Origin: Oscillospiraceae bacterium
GTDB taxonomy: Bacteria; Bacillota; Clostridia; Oscillospirales; CAG-272
Length of the DNA: 45,220 nucleotides
Assembly: GCA_015065285.1 (NCBI GenBank)
Contig: SVQP01000011.1
Span: 1-45,220 of the forward strand
Direction: 5' to 3'
In this document: positions 31,920 to 39,691 of the stretch, piece after piece
Position numbering within the stretch: the first letter of the stretch is position 1
How the letters are laid out: each line of letters starts with the position of its first letter
Made by a program: the position numbers and the translations under genes
Notes under the pieces: generated by a model
Databases searched by the model: none
Told to the model about the DNA's origin: nothing
The model's input: the letters and a program-made list of their open reading frames with translations, nothing else

Positions 31920-31948
31920 TTGACTATTCTTGAATTTGGTGTTAAAAT
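31920..31948 (+). promoter_or_regulatory. Promoter of the LURP-one-like gene
   Basis: TTGACT (31920-31925) and TAAAAT (31943-31948) are 17 nt apart, 48 nt before the start codon. Confidence 0.7.
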
Positions 31949-31996
31949 TTGATCAGGGGAAACCCCAATATTTATCATTTTATGGGAGACATACAC

Positions 31997-32494
31997 ATGG
32001 AACTGTACGTTCAGGAAAAGCTGTCCTTAAAGGGCAAAACCGCAATTACCGATGCAGAGCAGAACACCGTATTCACCAGCGAAAAGGGCGTATTCTTCAA
32101 TGACGGCAAGATCTTTTTGTACGATGCGCAAGGCAAAAAGGTAGCAACCATTCTGGAATACAACGGTATTTTCAACAAGGGCTTCGTGATCAAGCTGGGC
32201 AAGAAGAAGGTAGCCAAGCTCAAGAAGAAGCTGTCCTTGGTCAACCAGAAGTTCAAGGTCAAGAAGCTGGGCTGGGATATCTCCGGCAACTTCCTTTCCA
32301 AGGAATATCACATCACCAACAACGGTGAAAAGATCGCAGACATCACCAAGAAGAGCCTGGTCTCGCTGCTTGAGGCTTACTCTGTAGACATCGCCAATCC
32401 CGATGATGCTGCAGTAGTCGTTTGCATTGTTCTGATCCTGAACAAGATCCTGAACAAGAAGAAGGGCAACCTGCTCAAGAAGGCAGTAAAGTAA
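31997..32494 (+). CDS. LURP-one-related (LOR/YxjI-like) protein
   Basis: This 165-aa soluble protein has a repeated short-strand pattern: KLSLKGKTAITDAEQNTVFTSEK, then KIFLYDAQGKKVATILE and FVIKLGKKKVAKLKKK. This fits the twisted beta-barrel of LURP-one-related or YxjI-like proteins, which resemble Tubby and scramblase folds and may bind phospholipid. A hydrophobic helix near the C-terminus (about 132-149; AAVVVCIVLILNKIL) matches the central helix in that fold and need not cross the membrane. GGGAG lies 8 nt before the ATG at 31997. It is monocistronic between two terminators. Very high Lys content (about 17%) is notable. The cellular role is unknown. Confidence 0.78.
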   Translation: MELYVQEKLSLKGKTAITDAEQNTVFTSEKGVFFNDGKIFLYDAQGKKVATILEYNGIFNKGFVIKLGKKKVAKLKKKLSLVNQKFKVKKLGWDISGNFLSKEYHITNNGEKIADITKKSLVSLLEAYSVDIANPDDAAVVVCIVLILNKILNKKKGNLLKKAVK

Positions 32495-32509
32495 TATAGG
32501 AACAAAATC

Positions 32510-32539
32510 AAAGGGCGTCCGCTTCGGACGCCCTTTTTT
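32510..32539. terminator. Bidirectional terminator
   Basis: AAAGGGCGTCCG (32510-32521) and CGGACGCCCTTT (32525-32536) form a stem with a CTT loop, A run on the left and T run on the right. It serves both the LURP-one-like gene and the convergent ABC exporter operon. Confidence 0.9.
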
Positions 32540-32545
32540 CATTTG

Positions 32546-34534
32546 TCAGTCAAGCTCCTTGACACCTGTGTAGAGCTCGTAGTATCTGCCCTTCATTTCT
32601 AAGAGGGCATCGTGGTCACCGCGCTCGATGATCTCACCCTGCTCCAGTACCATAATGGCATTGGAGTTGCGCACTGTGGAAAGGCGGTGGGCAATGACGA
32701 AGGTAGTACGGTTCTTCATCAGTCTGTCCATACCGTGCTCGATATGGCGCTCGGTTCTTGTATCTACCGAGGAGGTTGCCTCGTCCAGTACCAGAATGGG
32801 AGCCTTGGAAAGGGCTGCGCGCGCAATGTTGAGCAGCTGGCGCTGACCCTGAGAAAGGTTTGCACCGTCGCCCTCCAGGCGGGTCTGGTAGCCGTTTTCC
32901 AGTCGCATGATAAAGCTGTGCGCGCTGGCAGTCTTTGCAGCGGCTATGACCTCTTCATCGGTCGCATCGGGTCTGCCGTAGCGGATGTTTTCCATCACGG
33001 TACCGGTAAACAGGTGGGTATCCTGCAGCACCATGGCAATATTCTTGCGCAGATAGTCGCGCGAGTATTGCTTGATGTCAATGCCGTCAATGGTAATGCT
33101 GCCCGATTCAATGTCGTAGAATCGATTGAGCAGGTTGGTAATGGTAGTTTTGCCCGCACCGGTTGAGCCGACAAACGCGATCTTCTGACCGGGATGCGCG
33201 TAGAGCGAAATGTTCTTGAGCACCGTCTTTTCGGGCACGTAACCAAAGGTCACGTTCTCGAATACCACGTCGCCCGCAATGCCGGTATGACCGGGGGTGT
33301 TTTCATCGATCGCGCCTTCGGGATCGGGAGCCTCGGGCTCCTGGTCCATTACAGCAAATACACGCTCAGCACCCGCAAGTGCGGAGAACACGGTAGTCAT
33401 TTGCTGCGAGATATTGGTAATGGGGAAGGAGAACTGCTTGGAATAGTTGGCAAAAACGGTCAGCTCACCGGGGGTAAAGCCGGTCAGCAGCATCATAATG
33501 CCACCCACGCCAAGGGTAAAGGCAAAGGTGATTTGGCTGGTGTTGCCCATGATAGGACCCATAATACCGCCCCAGAACATGGCTTTGTATTGCTTGCCGC
33601 GCAAATCGCGGTTGAGCAGACCGAATTCTTCTTCGCACTCCTGCTCGTGGTTGAATACCTTGATGACCTTCTGACCCGAAACGGTTTCTTCAATGTAGCC
33701 GTTGACCGCGCCCAGCGCTGCCTGCTGCTCCTTGTAGAACTTACGGGAGCGCTTTGCCAGCACAGCCCCGCCAAGACCGAAGATCGGAATAAAGGCAATG
33801 GTGATCAGTGTCAGCCAGACGTTGGTGGTCAGCATAAAGACAAAGGTTCCGATCAGTGTGATCGCACCCGAGATCAGCGAGGTCAGGGTGTTGGAGAGCA
33901 TGTGGTCAATGTTATCCACGTCGTTGGTAAAGCGGCTCATGGTTTCGCCCGTGGGATTTGCGTCAAAGTAGCGAACGGGCAATCTCTGCAGCTTTTCAAA
34001 CAGGTCGTTACGCAGCTTTTCCAGCGAGGATTGCGTGATGTGCACCATCAGTCTTGCCTGCGTATAGGAGGCGATAATGCCAAGACCGTAAACGACCACG
34101 AAAATGATCAGAGATGCTAAGAGGTAAGGGAAGGGTCCCGAAAGGCCCAGCGCATCTGTCAGTGCACTGATGGGCGCTGTGTTCATCAGCGCTGTAATGA
34201 CGTTGTCTGCAAGCTGTGTAAAGATGCTGGCATCTTCTTCCATGGGAATGCTTGCAATGTGGTTGATAACAGGGGAGAGCAGGTAAGAGCCGATCAGCGC
34301 GGTGACGGTGTGCGTCAGCATGCAGATCAGCACAAGGATCAGCGCTGCCGTATGCGGCTTGAGGTACTTCAAAAGGCGCGCAATGGTTTGCCCCGCGTTC
34401 TTGGGCTTGCCGCCCATGCCTCTGCCGCGAGGACCGCCGCCACGGGGACCACCACCGCGAGGACCTGCGCCCGGACCGCCGTGTGAGGATTTGGAATACT
34501 GTTTTTGCAGGCTTTCAAGGTTACGCTTTGCCAT
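32546..34534 (-). CDS. Heterodimeric ABC exporter, subunit with intact catalytic Glu
   Basis: This 662-aa half-transporter has six membrane segments (about 60-375) and an ATPase. Walker A GSTGAGKTT lies near 455-463, Walker B ILVLDEATSS with the catalytic Glu near 578-587, and the signature is the degenerate NLSQGQ near 555. Its partner has the reverse defects, so one complete and one degenerate ATP site form, as in TM287/288, BmrCD and LmrCD. Such pairs export drugs or lipids. The first 48 residues are rich in Gly, Arg and Pro (GPRGGGPRGGGPRGRG) and not typical of the family. The start overlaps the partner's stop by one base, and GGAGGTG precedes it. Confidence 0.93.
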   Translation of the reverse strand: MAKRNLESLQKQYSKSSHGGPGAGPRGGGPRGGGPRGRGMGGKPKNAGQTIARLLKYLKPHTAALILVLICMLTHTVTALIGSYLLSPVINHIASIPMEEDASIFTQLADNVITALMNTAPISALTDALGLSGPFPYLLASLIIFVVVYGLGIIASYTQARLMVHITQSSLEKLRNDLFEKLQRLPVRYFDANPTGETMSRFTNDVDNIDHMLSNTLTSLISGAITLIGTFVFMLTTNVWLTLITIAFIPIFGLGGAVLAKRSRKFYKEQQAALGAVNGYIEETVSGQKVIKVFNHEQECEEEFGLLNRDLRGKQYKAMFWGGIMGPIMGNTSQITFAFTLGVGGIMMLLTGFTPGELTVFANYSKQFSFPITNISQQMTTVFSALAGAERVFAVMDQEPEAPDPEGAIDENTPGHTGIAGDVVFENVTFGYVPEKTVLKNISLYAHPGQKIAFVGSTGAGKTTITNLLNRFYDIESGSITIDGIDIKQYSRDYLRKNIAMVLQDTHLFTGTVMENIRYGRPDATDEEVIAAAKTASAHSFIMRLENGYQTRLEGDGANLSQGQRQLLNIARAALSKAPILVLDEATSSVDTRTERHIEHGMDRLMKNRTTFVIAHRLSTVRNSNAIMVLEQGEIIERGDHDALLEMKGRYYELYTGVKELD

Positions 34535-36390
34535 TATGCCGTCACCTCCTTAGCAGCTGCAACGGGAGCAGTGGCTTGATTTTGCTTGCTTTCCATTTGC
34601 GAGATATAAATTTCCTTGTATTCTTCATTGGATTCCAGCAGCTGGGCGTGCGTGCCGATGCCGGTGATCTCACCCTGGTCCATGACCACGATATAATCGG
34701 CATCCATGACCGACGAGATACGCTGTGCGATAATGATCTTGGTAGAGTCCTTGAGCTCGTTAGCAAACGCCTGACGGATCTGCGCCTCGGTTGCGGTATC
34801 CACCGCACTTGTCGAGTCGTCCAGAATCAGAATCTTGGGGTTCTTGAGCAGTGCGCGTGCAATGCAAAGGCGCTGCTTCTGACCGCCCGAGACGTTGGTA
34901 CCGCCCTGATCAAGGTTGGTCTGGTAACCGTCGGGGAAATTCTGCACGAATTTATGTGCCTGTGCATGATCTGCTGCCGTGCGGATCTGCTCGTCGGTTG
35001 CATCCTGATTACCCCAGCGCAGATTTTCCTCAATCGTACCCGAGAACAGCACGTTCTTTTGCAGCACCATGCCAACGCCCTCGCGCAGATTGTAAAGCGA
35101 ATAGTCGCGCACGTCCACACCGTCCACCAGCACCTGACCCTCATCCACGTCGTAAAGGCGGGGGATCATGGAAACCAACGAGGTCTTGCCGCAGCCGGTA
35201 GGACCGATAATGCCCACGGTAGAGCCTGCCTTGATGGTCAGATTGATATCCGAGAGTACGCGATCCTCGCTGTGCTTGAAATAGCGGAAGCAAACGTTCT
35301 TGAATTCGATCTCACCGCGCTCCACAGTCTGCTCGGGGCATTTTGCGTCAGCGTCGTCAAGATCCAACTTCTCATCCAGCACCTCACCCACTCTCTTGCA
35401 GGAGGCAAGTGCTCTGGAGGACATCATCAGAAGGAAGGTAACCATCATCAAGGAGCTCAGGATCTGGTTGACGTAGGTGATAAATGCGGAAAGGTCACCG
35501 ATCGGCATGCCGTCCACAACCATGTGACCGCCAAACCAAAGCACGGCAATGATGGTCGCATTCATGAACAGGGTCATGACGGGTGAGAGCGTGATCATGA
35601 TCTTGACCGCGTTGGTACCCGTGGTACGCAGATCTCTGTTGGCGCTCTTGAACTTGTCGGTCTCTTGATTTTCGCGCACGAAGGATTTGACCACGCGCAC
35701 GTTGGTAATGCTTTCCTGAACTGTGTTGTTAAGTCCGTCAATGCGCTCCTGCACCTTGGCGAACATGGAAAAGCCGCGCGTGACGATCAGCAGAATGCAG
35801 AGCAGCATGGAAGGAATGGTGACAGCCAGCACGATCGAAAGGCTGGGCTTGAGTGTGATCGCCATGACCAAGCCACCGATCAGCATACCGGGCGAGCGCA
35901 GTGCCATACGCAAAAGCGCATTGACAAAGTTCTGCATCTGGGTGATGTCGTTGGTCAGACGGGTGACCAGCGAGCCGGTGGAGAATTTATCGATGTTGGC
36001 AAAGGAGAAGCTCTGTACCTTTGCATATACGTCGCGACGAATGTCGGATGCAAAGAACACGGCAGCCTTTGCGCCAAAGTATGCACCGCCAACGCCGCCT
36101 GCCATCATCAAAAGGGCAGTCAGCACGATCATGCCGCACACGCAAATCATGAAAATGATAGAGGTGGGCATCAGGTCGCCAATCTCCTCGGGCAAGGTCA
36201 GAGTGGACCACGTGCCGTTGTATACAGGCATCTTGAAGGCGCGCAGTGCCTGGTAGGCAGTGCCGAAGTTGATAATCTGTGCCAGATATTTGGGCATAAG
36301 CACCTCGCCCACCACTTCGATGATCATACAAAGCGGGCCGAGGATAAAGTAGGGCAGATACGGTTTTACGTATTTCAGCCAACGTTTCAT
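34534..36390 (-). CDS. Heterodimeric ABC exporter, subunit with degenerate ATP site
   Basis: This 618-aa half-transporter has six membrane segments (about 10-320) and an ATPase with Walker A GPTGCGKTS near 394-402, signature NVSGGQKQR near 497 and Walker B ILILDDSTSAVD near 516-527. Asp replaces the catalytic Glu after Walker B, which makes this the degenerate half, while its signature is intact and serves the partner's active site. The EAA-like coupling region is normal. The gene follows marR by 24 nt and overlaps the second subunit gene by one base, so all three are one operon. Multidrug export under MarR control is the likely role. Confidence 0.93.
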   Translation of the reverse strand: MKRWLKYVKPYLPYFILGPLCMIIEVVGEVLMPKYLAQIINFGTAYQALRAFKMPVYNGTWSTLTLPEEIGDLMPTSIIFMICVCGMIVLTALLMMAGGVGGAYFGAKAAVFFASDIRRDVYAKVQSFSFANIDKFSTGSLVTRLTNDITQMQNFVNALLRMALRSPGMLIGGLVMAITLKPSLSIVLAVTIPSMLLCILLIVTRGFSMFAKVQERIDGLNNTVQESITNVRVVKSFVRENQETDKFKSANRDLRTTGTNAVKIMITLSPVMTLFMNATIIAVLWFGGHMVVDGMPIGDLSAFITYVNQILSSLMMVTFLLMMSSRALASCKRVGEVLDEKLDLDDADAKCPEQTVERGEIEFKNVCFRYFKHSEDRVLSDINLTIKAGSTVGIIGPTGCGKTSLVSMIPRLYDVDEGQVLVDGVDVRDYSLYNLREGVGMVLQKNVLFSGTIEENLRWGNQDATDEQIRTAADHAQAHKFVQNFPDGYQTNLDQGGTNVSGGQKQRLCIARALLKNPKILILDDSTSAVDTATEAQIRQAFANELKDSTKIIIAQRISSVMDADYIVVMDQGEITGIGTHAQLLESNEEYKEIYISQMESKQNQATAPVAAAKEVTA

Positions 36391-36414
36391 AACAAGGGAT
36401 TCCTTTCTGAGGGG

Positions 36415-36891
36415 TTATTGGGGATTTTCAAGAAATTTCTGCAGGTTTTGCTCAATTCGCTCAAGCGCTGTCAGCAAAGCATCCAGCTCAGCGTCGTCAA
36501 AGCCCTCGACCATGGTGCGGTCGATCGAGCCGAACAGCGAGCAGGTTTTTGTAATGACGCCATGCCCCTTTTCGGTCAGGGCAATGCGGTTGCATCTGCA
36601 GTCGTCAAGATCGGCATCCTTGGTGATATAGCCGTCCGCCTCCAGCTTTTTGAGCGAGACGGCAATGGCTGCGGGACTGACGTTCAGATCCTTTGCCAGC
36701 TGCTTTTGCGAGGGGATGCAGCCGCGCGAAAGGCGCATGAGCAGCATATGCTGCGAGCGGTGCAGACCGGTTTGCGCCGTAACGGTGGCTTCCACTGCCT
36801 GGCGGTGTAATCGGTCGGCTTGTACGAATTGCTTGATGACTGCGTGTGCTTTGTCGGATTCCCCATGGTGTAAAGCTTGGTTTTCTTGCAC
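36415..36891 (-). CDS. MarR-family regulator
   Basis: This 158-aa regulator has the MarR winged-helix fold: an N-terminal helix pair, the recognition region PSQKQLAKDLNVSPAAIAVSLKKLEADGYI and the wing KDADLDDCRCNRIALTEKG, then a C-terminal dimerisation helix pair. The start is the GTG at 36891, because GGAGG at 36904-36900 lies 8 nt before it; the longer GTG start at 36906 would place that ribosome binding site inside the gene. It is first in the operon before the ABC exporter and its promoter is covered by TTAA repeats, so self-repression relieved by a toxic ligand is likely. The ligand is unknown. Confidence 0.92.
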   Translation of the reverse strand: MQENQALHHGESDKAHAVIKQFVQADRLHRQAVEATVTAQTGLHRSQHMLLMRLSRGCIPSQKQLAKDLNVSPAAIAVSLKKLEADGYITKDADLDDCRCNRIALTEKGHGVITKTCSLFGSIDRTMVEGFDDAELDALLTALERIEQNLQKFLENPQ

Positions 36892-36921
36892 GGAACAGAC
36901 CTCCACAAAAATAATTAGTCA

Positions 36922-36941
36922 GTTAACGATTAACGTGTTAA
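36922..36941 (-). promoter_or_regulatory. Probable MarR operator
   Basis: On the minus strand TTAACACGTTAATCGTTAAC (36941-36922) contains three TTAA half-sites, including TTAAC-AC-GTTAA. It begins at the end of the -10 box, so a bound MarR protein would block transcription. Confidence 0.65.
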
Positions 36942-36968
36942 TTATACCACGATTTGGGGAAAAGTCAA
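36941..36968 (-). promoter_or_regulatory. Promoter of the marR-ABC exporter operon
   Basis: On the minus strand TTGACT (36968-36963) and TATAAT (36946-36941) are 16 nt apart. Confidence 0.82.
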
Positions 36969-36975
36969 TACAGTA

Positions 36976-37003
36976 TTGACCGATTTTGCACTTTTGTTAC
37001 AAT
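36976..37003 (+). promoter_or_regulatory. Possible second upstream promoter toward hpf
   Basis: TTGACC (36976-36981) and TACAAT (36998-37003) are 16 nt apart, diverging from the marR promoter. It could add a longer hpf transcript with a leader of about 200 nt, or drive a small RNA. Confidence 0.4.
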
Positions 37004-37006
37004 ACA

Positions 37007-37039
37007 CAAAAAAGCCCTTACAAAGCAGCCTTTCAAGGG
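37007..37039 (-). terminator. Terminator-like hairpin without a known upstream gene
   Basis: On the minus strand GCCCTT (37039-37034) and AAGGGC (37018-37013) with an inner AAAG/CTTT stem are followed by six Ts (37012-37007). No minus-strand gene precedes it, so it may insulate the marR promoter or end a small RNA. Confidence 0.5.
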
Positions 37040-37123
37040 CAAAAACACAACAATCCGGAAATCGATGGAATATAGCATAGTGCACAAGGAAAGATGTTAT
37101 GTAAAAAAATTCATGGTAAATAC

Positions 37124-37152
37124 TTTACAAATTCACAAGCATATGTTATAAT
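37124..37152 (+). promoter_or_regulatory. Promoter of hpf
   Basis: TTTACA (37124-37129) and TATAAT (37147-37152) are 17 nt apart. Confidence 0.8.
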
Positions 37153-37211
37153 GAAATTGCAGAGAGAAGGGAAATCGTCCCGGATGCTGCAATATACAGG
37201 AGGTGGCACTT

Positions 37212-37733
37212 ATGAAGACCAACATTATCGGCAGACAAATCAACGTGTATCAAGACACGAAAGCCATGATTGAAAAGAAGCTCGCCAAGCTTGATCGATA
37301 TTTTAAGGTCGAGCCTGACGCAACCGTTACGCTCAGCCGTAAGCGTAACGTGTCCACCTTGGAAATCACGATCAACGCACAGGGAACGCTGTTCCGCAGT
37401 GAGGTAGGTGCAGATTCGTTCAGAGATGCACTTGATCAGTCAATTGATGCGATCGAGCGTCAGATTCGCAAGAATAAGACGCGCCTTGCAAAGAGACTGC
37501 GCGAGGATGCCTTCCCCATCGAGGAATTCTTCCCGGAGGATCTGGAGGAAGAGGAGGATGTGATCATCCGCACCAAAACCTTCCCCTATAAGCCCATGTC
37601 GCCCGAGGAGGCAATTCTGCAGATGAACCTGATCGGACACCAGTTCTTCGTCTTTGTGGACGATGAAACGCGCCACACGTGCGTTGTATATAGAAGACAG
37701 GATGGCACCTACGGCCTGATCATGCCCGAATAA
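37212..37733 (+). CDS. hpf: Ribosome hibernation promoting factor, long form
   Basis: This 173-aa protein binds the 30S subunit and pairs ribosomes into inactive 100S dimers in starving or stationary cells. The N-terminal S30AE domain (about 1-95) has the beta-alpha-beta pattern with LDRYFKVEPDATVTLS and RNVSTLEITI, and the C-terminal domain (about 118-173; SPEEAILQMNLIGHQFFVF, then RRQDGTYGLI) drives dimerisation. The presence of both marks the long form typical of Gram-positive bacteria. AGGAGGTGG precedes the ATG at 37212; the GTG at 37203 lies inside that ribosome binding site and was rejected. It is monocistronic. A weak hairpin (37750-37773) follows. Confidence 0.95.
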   Translation: MKTNIIGRQINVYQDTKAMIEKKLAKLDRYFKVEPDATVTLSRKRNVSTLEITINAQGTLFRSEVGADSFRDALDQSIDAIERQIRKNKTRLAKRLREDAFPIEEFFPEDLEEEEDVIIRTKTFPYKPMSPEEAILQMNLIGHQFFVFVDDETRHTCVVYRRQDGTYGLIMPE

Positions 37734-37749
37734 AGCGTGAAATAAAGCC

Positions 37750-37773
37750 AAGGGAGACCGCAAGGTCTCCCTT
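37750..37773 (+). terminator. Weak terminator-like hairpin after hpf
   Basis: AAGGGAGACC and GGTCTCCCTT form a perfect 10-bp stem with a GCAA loop, but no long T run follows, so termination may be incomplete and read through into the GH2 gene. Confidence 0.5.
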
Positions 37774-37819
37774 GCATTATGGAAAAATAAAAATTGATAT
37801 AAAGTGAAAGGACACTGCT

Positions 37820-39559
37820 ATGCAACACAACATCCCCCGCGCGGAATATCCGCGCCCTCAACTGGTCAGAGACAACTGGCTTAACCTCAACGGACCTTGG
37901 GAATACATGACCGACCGCGCACAAAGCGGTGAAGCACGCGGCTTTGCCGGTGATGCGGCATATACCGAGCAGATCACCGTCCCCTTCTGCCGTGAGAGCG
38001 TACTCTCCGGCATTGGCGATACCGATTTTTGCAATTGCGTATGGTACCGCAAGAAGGTCACACTGCCCGAAGGCTGGCAGGGTGGCAAGAGAGTGCTTTT
38101 GCACGTGGGTGCGTGCGACTATAAGTCGGACGTTTGGGTAAACGGTCAGTGGATCGATTATCACATCGGCGGTTACGTGTCCTTTACCGTAGATATTACC
38201 AAGGCGCTGCTAGAGGGTGAGAACACCATCACCATTCGCGCAATCGATGATCTGCGCTCCGGCATTCAACCCGCAGGTAAGCAGAGCCCGCAGTATGGCT
38301 CGTTTGGCTGCTTCTATACCAGAACTACCGGTATCTGGCAGACGGTATGGCTGGAATGCGTGCCCGAGGTATATTTGCAGAGCGCACGTTACTTTACGGT
38401 TATTGATGATTGCACCCTGACTGCCGAGCTGCACGTTAAGGGTGGGGAGAATACGCCTGTTGAACTGACCGCATCTTACGGTGGCAAGGTGGTCGGCAGT
38501 GCAAAGGGCACAGCCCACGGTGGCAAGTGCACGCTGCGCATGCAGCTTTCCGAGTTGCACCTTTGGGAGGTTGGCAACGGCAGACTGTATGACCTGGAGA
38601 TCGTGTGCGGTGACGACGTGGCAAAGAGCTACTTTGGCATGAGATGTGTGGAGTGCCGCAAGGGCATCATGTACCTCAACCATAAGCCGGTCTTTATGAG
38701 ACTCGTACTGGATCAGGGTTTCTACCCGGATGGTATTTACACCGCTTCCTCGGTCGAGGAGCTGTATGCCGACGTGGATCGCTCCATGGCAATGGGATTT
38801 AACGGTGCAAGACTGCACCAGAAGGTATTTGAGCCGCTGTTCCTTTCTTACTGTGACCAAAAGGGTTATATCGTTTGGGGCGAGCATGCAAACTGGGTGC
38901 AGGATTCCTCCCGCACCGAGGTGTTTGAGAATTTCCTGCCCGAATGGCACGAGATCATGGAAAGAGATTTCAACCATCCTGCCATCATCGGTTGGTGCCC
39001 CATCAATGAGAGCGCACCCAATCAGAACAAGCTGTTTATGAAGACGCTGGCAGCCATGACCCGCGGCTATGACCCCACGAGAATTTACATCGATGCATCG
39101 GGCTGGGTACACCAGGACGAGCTGACCGACATTTTTGATTTGCACGATTACGATCAGAACCCCGAGACCTTTGCGCAAAGACTTGCACCCTTGGCTCAGG
39201 GAGAGAAGATCGACGTGCACGGACACGTGGTAGGGCACTATAAGGAAGAGAAGTACAGATGCTGGTGCAATTGCACGTTTGTCAGTGAGTATGGCGGAAC
39301 CTTGTGGTCGGATGCCGATCGCAATATCGGCTGGGGCTACGGGCAGGCACCCACGGACGAGCAGGGCTTCAAGGCGCGCTTCAAGGGGCTTTCCGAGGCG
39401 ATTTTGTTCCATCCCAACATGGGCGGTCTGTGCTACACGCAGCTGACCGACGTGGAGCAGGAGGTCAACGGTCTTTACACCTATGACCGCCGCGCCAAAT
39501 TTGATCCCGAATTCTTCCACTCGGTACTGACGCAGAAGGCTGCGATCGAGCAAGAATAA
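37820..39559 (+). CDS. Glycoside hydrolase family 2 enzyme
   Basis: This 579-aa enzyme has the GH2 order: a jelly-roll sugar-binding domain (about 1-185), an immunoglobulin-like domain (about 190-280) and a TIM barrel (about 285-579). The acid/base Glu397 lies in GWCPINES and the nucleophile Glu490 in FVSEYGGT, both as expected for retaining GH2 enzymes such as beta-glucuronidase or beta-galactosidase. The size is compact and nearer to beta-glucuronidases. There is no signal peptide, so it acts inside the cell on imported glycosides. GAAAGGA precedes the ATG. Substrate cannot be decided from sequence: no NRK motif of glucuronidases is evident. It is followed by a strong terminator. Confidence 0.92.
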   Translation: MQHNIPRAEYPRPQLVRDNWLNLNGPWEYMTDRAQSGEARGFAGDAAYTEQITVPFCRESVLSGIGDTDFCNCVWYRKKVTLPEGWQGGKRVLLHVGACDYKSDVWVNGQWIDYHIGGYVSFTVDITKALLEGENTITIRAIDDLRSGIQPAGKQSPQYGSFGCFYTRTTGIWQTVWLECVPEVYLQSARYFTVIDDCTLTAELHVKGGENTPVELTASYGGKVVGSAKGTAHGGKCTLRMQLSELHLWEVGNGRLYDLEIVCGDDVAKSYFGMRCVECRKGIMYLNHKPVFMRLVLDQGFYPDGIYTASSVEELYADVDRSMAMGFNGARLHQKVFEPLFLSYCDQKGYIVWGEHANWVQDSSRTEVFENFLPEWHEIMERDFNHPAIIGWCPINESAPNQNKLFMKTLAAMTRGYDPTRIYIDASGWVHQDELTDIFDLHDYDQNPETFAQRLAPLAQGEKIDVHGHVVGHYKEEKYRCWCNCTFVSEYGGTLWSDADRNIGWGYGQAPTDEQGFKARFKGLSEAILFHPNMGGLCYTQLTDVEQEVNGLYTYDRRAKFDPEFFHSVLTQKAAIEQE

Positions 39560-39574
39560 ACGCATATCAGAATC

Positions 39575-39602
39575 AAGGGGCTGCCATCGGCAGCCCCTTT
39601 TT
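39575..39602 (+). terminator. Terminator after the GH2 gene
   Basis: AAGGGGCTGCC (39575-39585) and GGCAGCCCCTT (39589-39599) form an 11-bp stem with an ATC loop followed by Ts. Confidence 0.92.
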
Positions 39603-39631
39603 GACGCGGTCATATATTTTCCAATCCCCCC

Positions 39632-39660
39632 TTGATTTGCACGCGGTTTTGTGCTATGAT
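39632..39660 (+). promoter_or_regulatory. Promoter of the L-serine dehydratase gene
   Basis: TTGATT (39632-39637) and TATGAT (39655-39660) are 17 nt apart. Confidence 0.7.
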
Positions 39661-39691
39661 GATGGTAGAAACAAAAAGGACGGTGCGGTTT

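Noticed and set aside
38210-39613. A 467-codon open frame on the minus strand opposite the GH2 gene
   Set aside because: It runs against a gene with complete GH2 catalytic motifs and lacks a ribosome binding site or any domain.
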